This document shows, in pieces, positions 1 through 7,143 of a stretch of 64,000 nucleotides of DNA. Every line of letters begins with the position of its first letter. Within the stretch, counting starts at the first letter, position 1. The stretch is from Thermosynechococcus vestitus BP-1 (lineage in GTDB: Bacteria; Cyanobacteriota; Cyanobacteriia; Thermosynechococcales; Thermosynechococcaceae). The notes below the pieces were generated by a model. The model had not been told where the DNA came from, did not search any database, and saw only the letters and a program-made list of their open reading frames with translations. The position numbers and the translations under genes are program-made. The DNA lies in NCBI RefSeq assembly GCF_000011345.1, contig NC_004113.1, forward strand, positions 1,178,001-1,242,000, in the 5' to 3' direction.

Positions 1-2
1 TG

Positions 3-1079
3 GATACAGCGACCACTCAAACCGCCGAACCCGAATGGGTTTTGCCGCTTCTACCCCAGCTGCGACATCACTTTTTTCTCAAGCAGCGCATTAAACTCAT
101 TCATCTCGTTCGCTATCTGCTGTTGTGGGTACAAGTGGCTCTCTGGCTGCTCGGCCTAGCAGCCATTCTGCGGCTTTTCCCCATGACCCGCTGGCTGAGT
201 TCTCAAGTCTATGGCCTGCCAATTCTCTGGATGGTGGTCTGGTTTGGCACTGGGCTGCTGAATCAATTTGCCGATTTGGCCTGCGATCGCCTTCGTGTCT
301 TCTGGGAGCAAAATAATCTGCTCAAGTTTGCCGATACCCAGCGCCAAACATTGCGGATTAGCACCACCATTGAAGTGATGCGGAGTTTGAAGACCGCAGT
401 GATTTATTTAACGCGGCTGGTGGTCATTCTAAGTTCGCTGGGAATGCCTGTCTCATCCATTTTGGCGGTGGGGGGCTTTCTTGCCCTGGCCATTTCCCTT
501 GGTTCCCAAAATTTGGTTAAGGATGTGATCAATGGCCTGTTAATTGTCTGGGAAGACCAATACGGCATTGGCGATGTGGTGCAAATTGAATCCTATTCAG
601 GAATGGTAGAAAACCTCAACTTACGAATCACGCAACTGCGCAATGCTGAGGGGCATCTCATCACGATTCCCAATAGTACAATTACAAAGGTGGCCAACCT
701 GACCCGTACTTGGTCACGGGTTAACCTAGAACTGTGGGTGGATATTGAAACTAATCCCGATCGCCTGTTGTCGTTGCTGAATGACTTAAGTAACCATTTT
801 TACGAGGAACCTGAGTGGCAACTCAAGATGCTGGAGCGGCCAGAGATCCTAGGAATCGATCAGATTACTGCCAGTGGCTTACTCGTGCGCATTTGGATTA
901 AGACACAACCGGGACAACAATGGGCAGTGGGGCGGGAGTTTCGCCGTCGTCTTCTCAACCTCATGGCGGCAGAGGGAATTGCCGTGGGTCGGCTGCATCA
1001 ACAGCTGCATTTGGTGCGCGATCGCAACGGCAAAAACGGTAACGATAAAAAGACCTATCCGTTTCCCTTGGAATCTTGA
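3..1079 (+). CDS. MscS-family mechanosensitive ion channel, 5' end outside window
   Basis: Small-conductance mechanosensitive channel family protein of the inner or thylakoid membrane, expected to release solutes on hypo-osmotic shock. Two or three hydrophobic segments come first. The Gly/Ala-rich pore helix and beta-domain junction of MscS follow (VGGFLALAISLGSQNLVKD, then NGLLIVWEDQYGIGDVV), with a C-terminal alpha/beta domain ending near GRLHQQLHLV. The frame is open to the left edge; an internal TTG at 42 is possible, but coding sequence precedes it, so the true start is probably upstream. The stop overlaps the next gene's possible TTG start, suggesting co-transcription. Family assignment is firm; gating properties cannot be judged. 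Confidence 0.85.
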   Translation, partial: DTATTQTAEPEWVLPLLPQLRHHFFLKQRIKLIHLVRYLLLWVQVALWLLGLAAILRLFPMTRWLSSQVYGLPILWMVVWFGTGLLNQFADLACDRLRVFWEQNNLLKFADTQRQTLRISTTIEVMRSLKTAVIYLTRLVVILSSLGMPVSSILAVGGFLALAISLGSQNLVKDVINGLLIVWEDQYGIGDVVQIESYSGMVENLNLRITQLRNAEGHLITIPNSTITKVANLTRTWSRVNLELWVDIETNPDRLLSLLNDLSNHFYEEPEWQLKMLERPEILGIDQITASGLLVRIWIKTQPGQQWAVGREFRRRLLNLMAAEGIAVGRLHQQLHLVRDRNGKNGNDKKTYPFPLES

Positions 1080-1081
1080 GC

Positions 1082-2356
1082 GTGACTCGGCGCATTTTGG
1101 TCATCGGCGGTGGTGCCGCTGGATTTTTTGGAGCAATCTCCTGTGCCACGGCTAATCCTCGCGATCGCGTCACTATTTTGGAAGCTGGGGCAGCAGTGCT
1201 CAGCAAAGTCCGCATCTCTGGTGGCGGTCGCTGCAATGTCACCCACCACTGTTTTGATCCGGCCCTGTTGGTGCAACACTATCCCCGTGGTGGCAAGGCC
1301 TTACGGGGTGCCTTTAGTCGCTTCCAACCCCAAGACACGATCGCTTGGTTTGAGGCGCGGGGAGTAAAGCTGAAAACTGAGGCCGATGGGCGGATCTTTC
1401 CTGTGACTGATGATTCAGAAACGATTATTGATTGCCTTGTGCAGGAAGCAACGGCCTTGGGCATTCGCATTCGTACCCATGCAGCGGTCAAGGACATTGC
1501 CAAAGTGGGCAGCCAGTTTCACGTCACGATCGCTCAGCAGGCTCAGCCCCTTGTGGGCGATCGCATCCTTTTGGCCACCGGCAGTAGTGCCCAAGGATAT
1601 CGCTTGGCGGCGCAATTGGGACACCGCATTATTCCTCCGGTTCCTTCTTTGTTTACGTTTCAAATTGAGGACCCCCTCCTGCAGGAGCGCTCAGGCCTCA
1701 GTGTGCCAGCCGTGCAAGCTACCCTCAAGCTGCCGCAGCAGCCCCCCTTGACGCAAACAGGGGCAATTCTCGTTACCCATTGGGGCTTCAGTGGCCCCGT
1801 GGTCTTAAAACTCTCGGCATGGGGAGCGCGGGCCTTGGCGGCTCACAACTATCGCGGCATCCTAGGGATCAACTGGCTCCCCCACCTCTCGCTGCCGCAG
1901 ATTCAAGGGGAGTTGGCCGCCTGTCGCAGCCATACCCCAAAGCGGGCGATCGCGAACCATTGTCCCTTTCCGCTGCCCCGTCGCCTCTGGAACTACTGGA
2001 CCACTACCCTCGGTATTCCCCCTGAGCAAACTTGGGCACACTTGAGTAAAAAGCAACTGCTGGCACTGGCGGAGGTCTTACACCGAGGCACATTCGCGAT
2101 CGCTGGCAAAGGCAGCTTCAAGGAGGAGTTTGTGACCTGCGGTGGGGTGGCACTCAAGGAAGTGGACTTCAAGACAATGGCTAGCCGCTGCTGTGAGGGG
2201 CTATTCCTGGCAGGGGAAATACTCGACATTGATGGGGTGACGGGGGGCTTTAACCTGCAAAGTGCGTGGACAACGGGCTGGATTGCCGGTCAGGGATTGG
2301 CAGGGGGGTCGACGGGCACCCTTTCGGCGGCGGCTTCCACAGCCACACTCGCTTGA
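1082..2356 (+). CDS. BaiN/HI0933-like FAD-dependent oxidoreductase
   Basis: Flavoprotein of the HI0933/YhiN (BaiN-like) family. The N-terminus shows the dinucleotide-binding signature VIGGGAAGFFGA. The characteristic SGGGRCNVTH motif follows, and the C-terminus has the second FAD contact GGVALKEVD with FLAGEILDIDGVTGGFNLQSAWTTG. The length (about 424 residues) is normal for the family. A GTG at 1082 is preferred; a TTG at 1076 is also in frame and overlaps the preceding stop. The physiological substrate of cyanobacterial members is not known. The 3' end runs 67 bp into the convergent ccmO gene, and the last ~25 residues after the conserved core look like a lineage-specific tail. Confidence 0.85.
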   Translation: MTRRILVIGGGAAGFFGAISCATANPRDRVTILEAGAAVLSKVRISGGGRCNVTHHCFDPALLVQHYPRGGKALRGAFSRFQPQDTIAWFEARGVKLKTEADGRIFPVTDDSETIIDCLVQEATALGIRIRTHAAVKDIAKVGSQFHVTIAQQAQPLVGDRILLATGSSAQGYRLAAQLGHRIIPPVPSLFTFQIEDPLLQERSGLSVPAVQATLKLPQQPPLTQTGAILVTHWGFSGPVVLKLSAWGARALAAHNYRGILGINWLPHLSLPQIQGELAACRSHTPKRAIANHCPFPLPRRLWNYWTTTLGIPPEQTWAHLSKKQLLALAEVLHRGTFAIAGKGSFKEEFVTCGGVALKEVDFKTMASRCCEGLFLAGEILDIDGVTGGFNLQSAWTTGWIAGQGLAGGSTGTLSAAASTATLA

Positions 2357-3051
2357 GCCGCCCCTTGGAGGGCAAGGGGTTCGGTTTCTTTTTGCTTGAG
2401 GGTAAGGGGGAGACGCAGGGGTTGCAGTTCCCGTTGGAGGGCAGGTGCCAAGGGCAAGGATTGATCCAAATCCTCAAGGGGACGGGGCACCAACATCACC
2501 GCATGGAGTTCACCAATGCGATCGGCTTCTGCCATTCCGGCCTCGAGGGCGATCGCGGTATTGGAGGCCGTACCGCGAATAATAGCCGTACATAACCCTG
2601 CCCCAATGGTTTCGTAGGCCGTCAGCATCACATCCGCTGCCTTGAGCATGGCATCGGCTGCCCCCACCATGGCTGGAAATCCCCGGGTTTCCAGAAGACC
2701 TACGGCATGGCTACTGAGGCGATGGCCGCGACTTTTAGAAGCAATCTGGGCAAGGAGACTGCCAATGGGGAGAATTTTCTCTAGGTTGGGATCGGGTCGG
2801 GGAATCACTAACGTACTCAGTTCCTGACCGAATTGCTGCGCCCGCTCGGCCCCCTCTTCTACCGCAAGGCGCACATCGGCAATTCGCCCGCGGACGATCG
2901 CGGTACAGTGACCACCGCCAATTTTTTCATAGCCCACTAGGAGGACATCGGAGGATTTGAGCATGTGATCGGCAATGCCAACGATCGCCGGAAAGCTCTG
3001 GACTGAGACCAGCCCTAAGGCTAAATCCGTAAAGTCATCCCGTCGCTCCAT
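2290..3051 (-). CDS. ccmO: carboxysome shell protein CcmO (tandem BMC domains)
   Basis: Two bacterial microcompartment (BMC) domains lie in tandem. The first, around residues 10-95, reads ALGLVSVQSFPAIVGIADHM; the second, around 115-200, reads AVGLLETRGFPAMVGAADAM. Each ends in a PRP-type motif (VIPRPDP, LVPRPLED). This fused arrangement is the hallmark of CcmO, a shell component of the beta-carboxysome that packages Rubisco and carbonic anhydrase. The C-terminal ~55 residues are a low-complexity Ala/Pro/Glu tail. The start ATG shares its A with the coaX stop (TAATG), so the two genes are translationally coupled. No ccmK, ccmL, ccmM or ccmN gene is visible nearby, consistent with CcmO lying outside the main ccm cluster in many cyanobacteria. 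Confidence 0.93.
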   Translation of the reverse strand: MERRDDFTDLALGLVSVQSFPAIVGIADHMLKSSDVLLVGYEKIGGGHCTAIVRGRIADVRLAVEEGAERAQQFGQELSTLVIPRPDPNLEKILPIGSLLAQIASKSRGHRLSSHAVGLLETRGFPAMVGAADAMLKAADVMLTAYETIGAGLCTAIIRGTASNTAIALEAGMAEADRIGELHAVMLVPRPLEDLDQSLPLAPALQRELQPLRLPLTLKQKETEPLALQGAAQASVAVEAAAERVPVDPPANP

Positions 3052-3815
3052 TAGTGGAATTCGTCAATCCTTTCCATGGGGTGCATTTCTATCTTAGCGG
3101 CTGGATTGCGGAGGGCGCGGATGCCCCAAAAAACCAGATGATCATCCTCACACCAGCGATCGGAATCTAAAAATGTCCGCAGCAGCTCGCTGACAAAAGG
3201 GCGATCGCCCCCGGTGACAATCACTGTACCTTGGGGAAACTCCTGCAAAAAGGCGTCTAGATAGGCTTGCAAAATGGCGGCAGTGCCATAGTAGAGGCCG
3301 CTTGCAATAGCGGTCGTGGTGGTCGTGCCCCACCGGCGGGGTGGCTCTGTTGGCAGCGGCACATAGGGTAAAGCTGCGGTGTAGTCCGCCAGGGCGCGGG
3401 CCATTAACCCAACACCAGGAAGAATCACACCGCCAGCAAATTCACGGCGATCGTTGGCTAGGGTCAGCGTTAGGGCGGTGCCGGCATCCACGACACACAC
3501 CGGTGCTCCATAGACCTGAAGTGCTCCCCAGAGGGCAAGGGCACGGTCCAACCCTAGGGTGGGGTACATCTGGGGAAGGGGAATATCTTCGAGGGTGAGG
3601 GCGATCGCCCGCGGATAGACTTGGTGCAAGGGCACAGAGCCAACACTGGCCCCCCAGCAGGGGAGGTTGGGGTAGTCTTGGGCGGGGTTGCAGGCCAATT
3701 CCTCAGGGGTTAGGTGCCAAGTGCGGCTGAGGTGTTCACCCCTAAAGAGTGCCCAGTGCTGCCGAGTATTACCAATCATCAGGGCAAACCATTGATTAGT
3801 TTCTGGGGGCACCAT
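3051..3815 (-). CDS. coaX: type III pantothenate kinase CoaX
   Basis: Catalyses the first committed step of coenzyme A synthesis, ATP-dependent phosphorylation of pantothenate. The ASKHA-fold signatures of type III kinases are visible: N-terminal ALMIGNTRQHWALFRG (phosphate-binding loop), VCVVDAGTALTLTL (catalytic Asp in DAGTALT) and GGVILPGVGLM. A C-terminal GGD motif (VIVTGGDRPFV) is also present. Length of 254 residues is usual. The 5' end overlaps the cyAbrB gene by 20 bp and the 3' end overlaps ccmO by one base, giving a tight three-gene minus-strand unit, cyAbrB-coaX-ccmO. Another CoA pathway gene, coaD, lies in the window at 25.5 kb but is not linked. Confidence 0.92.
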   Translation of the reverse strand: MVPPETNQWFALMIGNTRQHWALFRGEHLSRTWHLTPEELACNPAQDYPNLPCWGASVGSVPLHQVYPRAIALTLEDIPLPQMYPTLGLDRALALWGALQVYGAPVCVVDAGTALTLTLANDRREFAGGVILPGVGLMARALADYTAALPYVPLPTEPPRRWGTTTTTAIASGLYYGTAAILQAYLDAFLQEFPQGTVIVTGGDRPFVSELLRTFLDSDRWCEDDHLVFWGIRALRNPAAKIEMHPMERIDEFH

Positions 3816-4209
3816 TCACGTCTTCTGAATCGATTTCTGAATCGATGAGATAGAGATGAATATGCTTATACCCCTGCTGAATTTTGAAGGTATCCCCCGG
3901 CTTGAGATTCATGGCTGTGGTATAGGCAGCACCAATCACAATCTGGCCATTTTGGTGCACCTTAACGCGGTAGGAGGGCGATCGCCCCCGTCCTGATTGA
4001 CTATTGACTTCTTTTTCCGATGAGTGTACTTCTAGTCCCCCGGCAGCGAGTAGTGCTTCGTAAAATTTCCCTAAGTTGACCCGCACCTCACCAGATTTGG
4101 TGACGCGATAGTAGCCACAGAGCTTGGCTGCTTCCTTACGGGAAACACCGTCCAGTTCTTTTAACCGCTGTAGGAGCGCTTTCCCAGTCAGGGGTTTTAT
4201 CTTTCCCAT
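3796..4209 (-). CDS. cyAbrB-type (AbrB-like) transcriptional regulator
   Basis: Cyanobacterial AbrB-like protein of 137 residues. The N-terminal half (GKALLQRLKELDGVSRKEAAKLCGYY) and the C-terminal AbrB-like swapped-hairpin DNA-binding portion (YRVKVHQNGQIVIGAAYTTAMNLKPGDTFKIQ) are typical of the cyAbrB family. Family members act as global regulators of carbon/nitrogen balance and carbon-concentrating genes, which fits the downstream ccmO. The gene leads a three-gene unit with coaX and ccmO. A tandem 18-bp repeat lies about 85 bp upstream (4293-4328) and could be an operator. Whether it is the A or B paralogue cannot be decided from this sequence alone. Confidence 0.88.
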   Translation of the reverse strand: MGKIKPLTGKALLQRLKELDGVSRKEAAKLCGYYRVTKSGEVRVNLGKFYEALLAAGGLEVHSSEKEVNSQSGRGRSPSYRVKVHQNGQIVIGAAYTTAMNLKPGDTFKIQQGYKHIHLYLIDSEIDSEDVNGAPRN

Positions 4210-4637
4210 CCCACTATCATTCCCTTACCAGCAAGCGATTTGAGTGAATTAAGAGACTCAATCTTAATCAACAGGTACCCACACTCGATAGAAAGTTAAC
4301 TTCCCCTTCAAAGTTCACTTCCCCTTGAAAGGCTGTGTTTGCCAAAATTGAGAGTTGACTGATGTCTCTAAGTCAAGTTATCACATCAACTGGAATCTAA
4401 AGTACTATTGTAACAATTTGTTTATTTTATCAAAAAAATTTACTCACAAAAAAATAACTGCAATATTCAGTCACAAGGGTGATTAACAGGGTTATCAACA
4501 ATAAAGGTCATCTAGGTATTATTGATGAGTGATGAAAGCTAATCGTATAGGCTATAGGGAGCCCTCCTCACCCCTGCAAGAAGCGAAAAAGCTGTATAGT
4601 ATCCTTACTTTGCCAATTCTTGGATAGGCAGTTGGCG
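4210..4637. other. AT-rich divergent intergenic region
   Basis: This 428-bp gap separates the minus-strand cyAbrB gene from the plus-strand permease, so it should hold both promoters. It is clearly richer in A and T than its surroundings, with oligo-A/T runs near 4420-4450. It contains the tandem 18-bp repeat annotated separately. A TATAGT hexamer near 4595 is a plausible -10 for the permease gene, but no convincing -35 was found. No open reading frame of note is present. Confidence 0.5.
4293..4328. repeat. tandem 18-bp direct repeat upstream of cyAbrB
   Basis: Two abutting copies, AAGTTAACTTCCCCTTCA (4293-4310) and AAGTTCACTTCCCCTTGA (4311-4328), differ at only two positions. The length is close to two helical turns and the location is upstream of a regulator gene. 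That arrangement is what one would expect of an operator or autoregulatory site, but binding is inferred only. Confidence 0.6.
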
Positions 4638-5774
4638 ATGACTCCTTGGCAAACCCTGCGGCGTAACCCTCTTGTGATGTTCAGTTTGGGGGTGTTGCTG
4701 ACATTGTACCTGCTGGCGATCGCTGCCGATTTTGTCGCACCCTATAGTCCCTATGCGTTTCAGGTAGATGGTGCCCTGCTGCCCCCCACCCGTATTTACT
4801 GGCACACCCCCAATGGTCAGTGGCTTGGGCCCCATGTCTATCCCACTCGCCTAGGCCCTGTGAACTTGGAAACGGGGGAACGGCCTTTGATTGTGGACTG
4901 GCAGGAACCGTCGCCCATTCGCCTATTTGTCAAGGGTAGCCCCTATCGCTTCCTGGAAATTACCCTGCCCCTACCGAAGCGCTGGAGTCTCACCAATGTG
5001 CAAATTGAACCGCGTACGATCTTTGCGGGGTTCCCCAGCGATCGCCACCTGTTTGGCACGGTGGGCAAGGGCTATCTGAACCTGTTGGGAACCGATGACC
5101 AAGGACGCGATCAGCTGAGTCGGCTGCTCTTTGGTGCCCGCATTAGCCTCAGTATTGGGCTTGTGGGGGTGGCGATCGCCTTCCCGATTGGCATTTTGGT
5201 GGGTGCCATTTCCGGCTACTTTGGCGGCTGGCTCGATGCAGTGTTGATGCGGGGTGTTGAGGTGCTGATGACGCTGCCGACCATCTATCTGCTAGTGGCC
5301 TTGGCGGCCGTGCTGCCGGTGGGACTCAGTAGTGGTGAGCGATTCCTGCTGATTACAATTATCACGTCCTTTGTGAGCTGGGCAGGACTGGCGCGGGTCA
5401 TTCGTGGTCAGGTTTTAGGCATTAGGGAAATGGCCTTTGTCCAGGCGGCACAGGTCATGGGGGGGCGATCGCTCTACATTATTGTGCGGCACATTATTCC
5501 CCAAACAGCGACCTACGTAATTATTGCGGCAACGCTCTCAATTCCCAGCTTTATTGTGGCGGAATCGGTGCTCAGTCTCATTGGCTTGGGGATCCAACAG
5601 CCGGATCCCTCCTGGGGGAATATGCTGTCCTTGGCAACCAATGCCTCAATCTTGGTCCTACAGCCCTGGTTAGTCTGGGCACCGGCCACGCTGATTGTGC
5701 TTACGGTGCTGTGTTTCAACATTGTCGGCGATGGTCTGCGGGATGCCCTTGATCCTAAGGGGATACAAAAATAG
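4638..5774 (+). CDS. DppC/OppC-like ABC transporter permease with large insertion
   Basis: Inner-membrane permease of a peptide/nickel-type ABC importer. The first membrane helix is at about residues 12-35. The core of five or so helices has the typical DppC start LLGTDDQGRDQLSRLLFGARISLSIG. The EAA-like loop (VQAAQVMGGRSLYIIVRHIIPQ) contacts the ATPase, and LGIQQPDPSWGNML follows near the C-terminus. At 378 residues it exceeds the usual ~290 because about 110 residues with Tyr/Pro-rich content separate helix 1 from the core; these are probably exposed outside the membrane. ATG at 4638 is chosen; a TTG 18 bp upstream is in frame. Its likely partner permease (DppB type) is 56 kb away at 60.7 kb; no binding protein or ATPase is adjacent. 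Confidence 0.88.
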   Translation: MTPWQTLRRNPLVMFSLGVLLTLYLLAIAADFVAPYSPYAFQVDGALLPPTRIYWHTPNGQWLGPHVYPTRLGPVNLETGERPLIVDWQEPSPIRLFVKGSPYRFLEITLPLPKRWSLTNVQIEPRTIFAGFPSDRHLFGTVGKGYLNLLGTDDQGRDQLSRLLFGARISLSIGLVGVAIAFPIGILVGAISGYFGGWLDAVLMRGVEVLMTLPTIYLLVALAAVLPVGLSSGERFLLITIITSFVSWAGLARVIRGQVLGIREMAFVQAAQVMGGRSLYIIVRHIIPQTATYVIIAATLSIPSFIVAESVLSLIGLGIQQPDPSWGNMLSLATNASILVLQPWLVWAPATLIVLTVLCFNIVGDGLRDALDPKGIQK

Positions 5775-5820
5775 CCAAAACCCTTGGGATACACTAGGGA
5801 GAGATTCTCAGAAGTAGGCT

Positions 5821-7137
5821 TTGACATCCTCCTCCCGCTAAAGCAGGGGGATTCCCAAAATCACTTTTGAGACTTTCTGCTTCTTCGCAGTTGCCCTTTA
5901 GACGTATGTCTATCAGGTCTTACACCCGCTCCACAGACTGTAACCGTGTGTCCCACGGCCAAAATATTCCCAGCGGCATTTATATCCCGATCATGGTGCG
6001 CCCCACACTTAGGACAGTCCCATTCTCGGACGCTCAATGGCAACCGCTCAACAATGTGACCACACTGTCCACAGCGTTTAGAACTGGGAAACCATCGGTC
6101 AATCTTCACCAGTGTCCGACCATACCACTGGGCCTTGTATTCCAATTGCCGTACCAGTTCACCCCATCCAGCATCACTGATGGATCGAGCAAGCTGACGG
6201 TTCTTGACCATGTTTTTCACAGCCAACGACTCGATTACGATCGTTTGGTTTTCACGTATCAATCGAGTCGTCAACTGGTGCAAATGGTCTTTTCTGGAAT
6301 CAGAGATTTTCTGGTGAATCTTGGCAACTTTCAACCGCGCCTTATCCCAATTGCGAGAGCCTTTTTGTTTGCGACTCAAAGACCGCTGCGCCTTACGGAG
6401 TCGTTTGTAGTAGCGGTTAAAGTGCTTGGGGTTGGCAATCTTTTCCCCTGTACTCAGGGTAATGAGACTGCTCATCCCTACGTCCAAACCAACCGACGGG
6501 TCGACGGGCTGCAGTGTCAAATCTCTGGGGTCATCAAACCTCAGACTGATGTACCACTGTCCAGCAGGGTTAAGCCTGATGGTCACGGTGGATGGTTCAA
6601 CACCATCTGGAAGCCGTCTCGACCAGCGAATATTCAGCGGTTCGTTGCACTTTGCCAAGAATACTTTTCCGTCTTTCCACCTAAAAGCAGACTTGGTGAA
6701 TTCTGCGCTACCGCCATTACGTTTCTTTTTGAAGTTGGGATATTTCGCCCGACCTGCAAAAAAGTTAGTGAAAGCAGATTGCAGATGTCTCAATGCCTGC
6801 TGCAAGGGGACAGAGCTAACCTCATTCAAAAACTGGAGGTCATCTTGCTTCTTCCACTGAGTAAGCAAGGCAGAGGTTTGAACGTAGTCAAGTCTCTCTT
6901 TTCGTTCATACCAGGCTTCTGTTCTGGCTGCCAGTGCTCGATTATAAACCAACCGAACACAGCCCAATGTTCTCCGAAGCAGGGATTCCTGCTCGGTCGT
7001 TGGGTAGAAGCGGTAACTGAAAGCCTTTTGCATGCTTTAAATTATAGCGATTATTCTGTGAGTAACACAACTATACTTGGCAGTCATAGACTGCCGCTCC
7101 TATCCCTCCCCTCCCTAAAGGAGGGGGTCTCTCGGAG
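5821..7137 (-). mobile_element. TnpB-only IS200/IS605-family element, copy 1
   Basis: A 1317-bp element, nearly identical to the copy at 22403-23719. Boundaries come from comparing the two copies. On the minus strand the left end follows a TTTAC target and starts CTCCGAGAGACCCC; the right end finishes GGATGTCAA. A hairpin near each end (CCTCCCTAAAGGAGGG, and CCCGCTAAAGCAGGGG) is typical of subterminal IS605-type structures. No tnpA is present, so mobility must depend on a Y1 transposase in trans. By analogy with other TnpB elements, the 3' end of the gene plus the right end should encode an omega RNA; that transcript is inferred. It sits immediately upstream of the gene at 7144. Confidence 0.85.
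5861..7033 (-). CDS. tnpB: TnpB RNA-guided nuclease, element copy 1
   Basis: TnpB of an IS1341-like element, 390 residues, full length. The N-terminal helix-turn-helix region FSYRFYPTTEQE is standard. The RuvC-like residues appear intact: Asp184 in VGLDVGMSSL, Glu268 in TIVIESLAVKNM and Asp350 in HHDRDINAAGN. A zinc finger is formed by Cys321/Cys324 and Cys340/Cys343. TnpB proteins are RNA-guided DNA endonucleases that help retain IS200/IS605 elements. Only 40 bp separate the stop codon from the element end, so the guide RNA scaffold would overlap the C-terminal coding region. The copy at 22443 differs at few residues, so both copies are recent and look functional. Confidence 0.93.
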   Translation of the reverse strand: MQKAFSYRFYPTTEQESLLRRTLGCVRLVYNRALAARTEAWYERKERLDYVQTSALLTQWKKQDDLQFLNEVSSVPLQQALRHLQSAFTNFFAGRAKYPNFKKKRNGGSAEFTKSAFRWKDGKVFLAKCNEPLNIRWSRRLPDGVEPSTVTIRLNPAGQWYISLRFDDPRDLTLQPVDPSVGLDVGMSSLITLSTGEKIANPKHFNRYYKRLRKAQRSLSRKQKGSRNWDKARLKVAKIHQKISDSRKDHLHQLTTRLIRENQTIVIESLAVKNMVKNRQLARSISDAGWGELVRQLEYKAQWYGRTLVKIDRWFPSSKRCGQCGHIVERLPLSVREWDCPKCGAHHDRDINAAGNILAVGHTVTVCGAGVRPDRHTSKGQLRRSRKSQK

Positions 7138-7143
7138 GTAAAG
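7134..7143 (+). promoter_or_regulatory. Shine-Dalgarno created at a transposon junction
   Basis: GGAGG at 7134-7138 lies five bases before the ATG at 7144, ideal spacing for a ribosome binding site. Its first four bases belong to the end of TnpB element copy 1 and the last G to the GTAAA target remnant. The same CTCGGAGGTAAAGATGA string occurs at the end of copy 2, which confirms its transposon origin. Confidence 0.7.

Noticed and set aside
5867-7141. 424-residue plus-strand ORF over the TnpB gene
   Set aside because: It is the antisense shadow of tnpB; the same shadow recurs at 22449-23621, and the minus-strand product has all catalytic residues.
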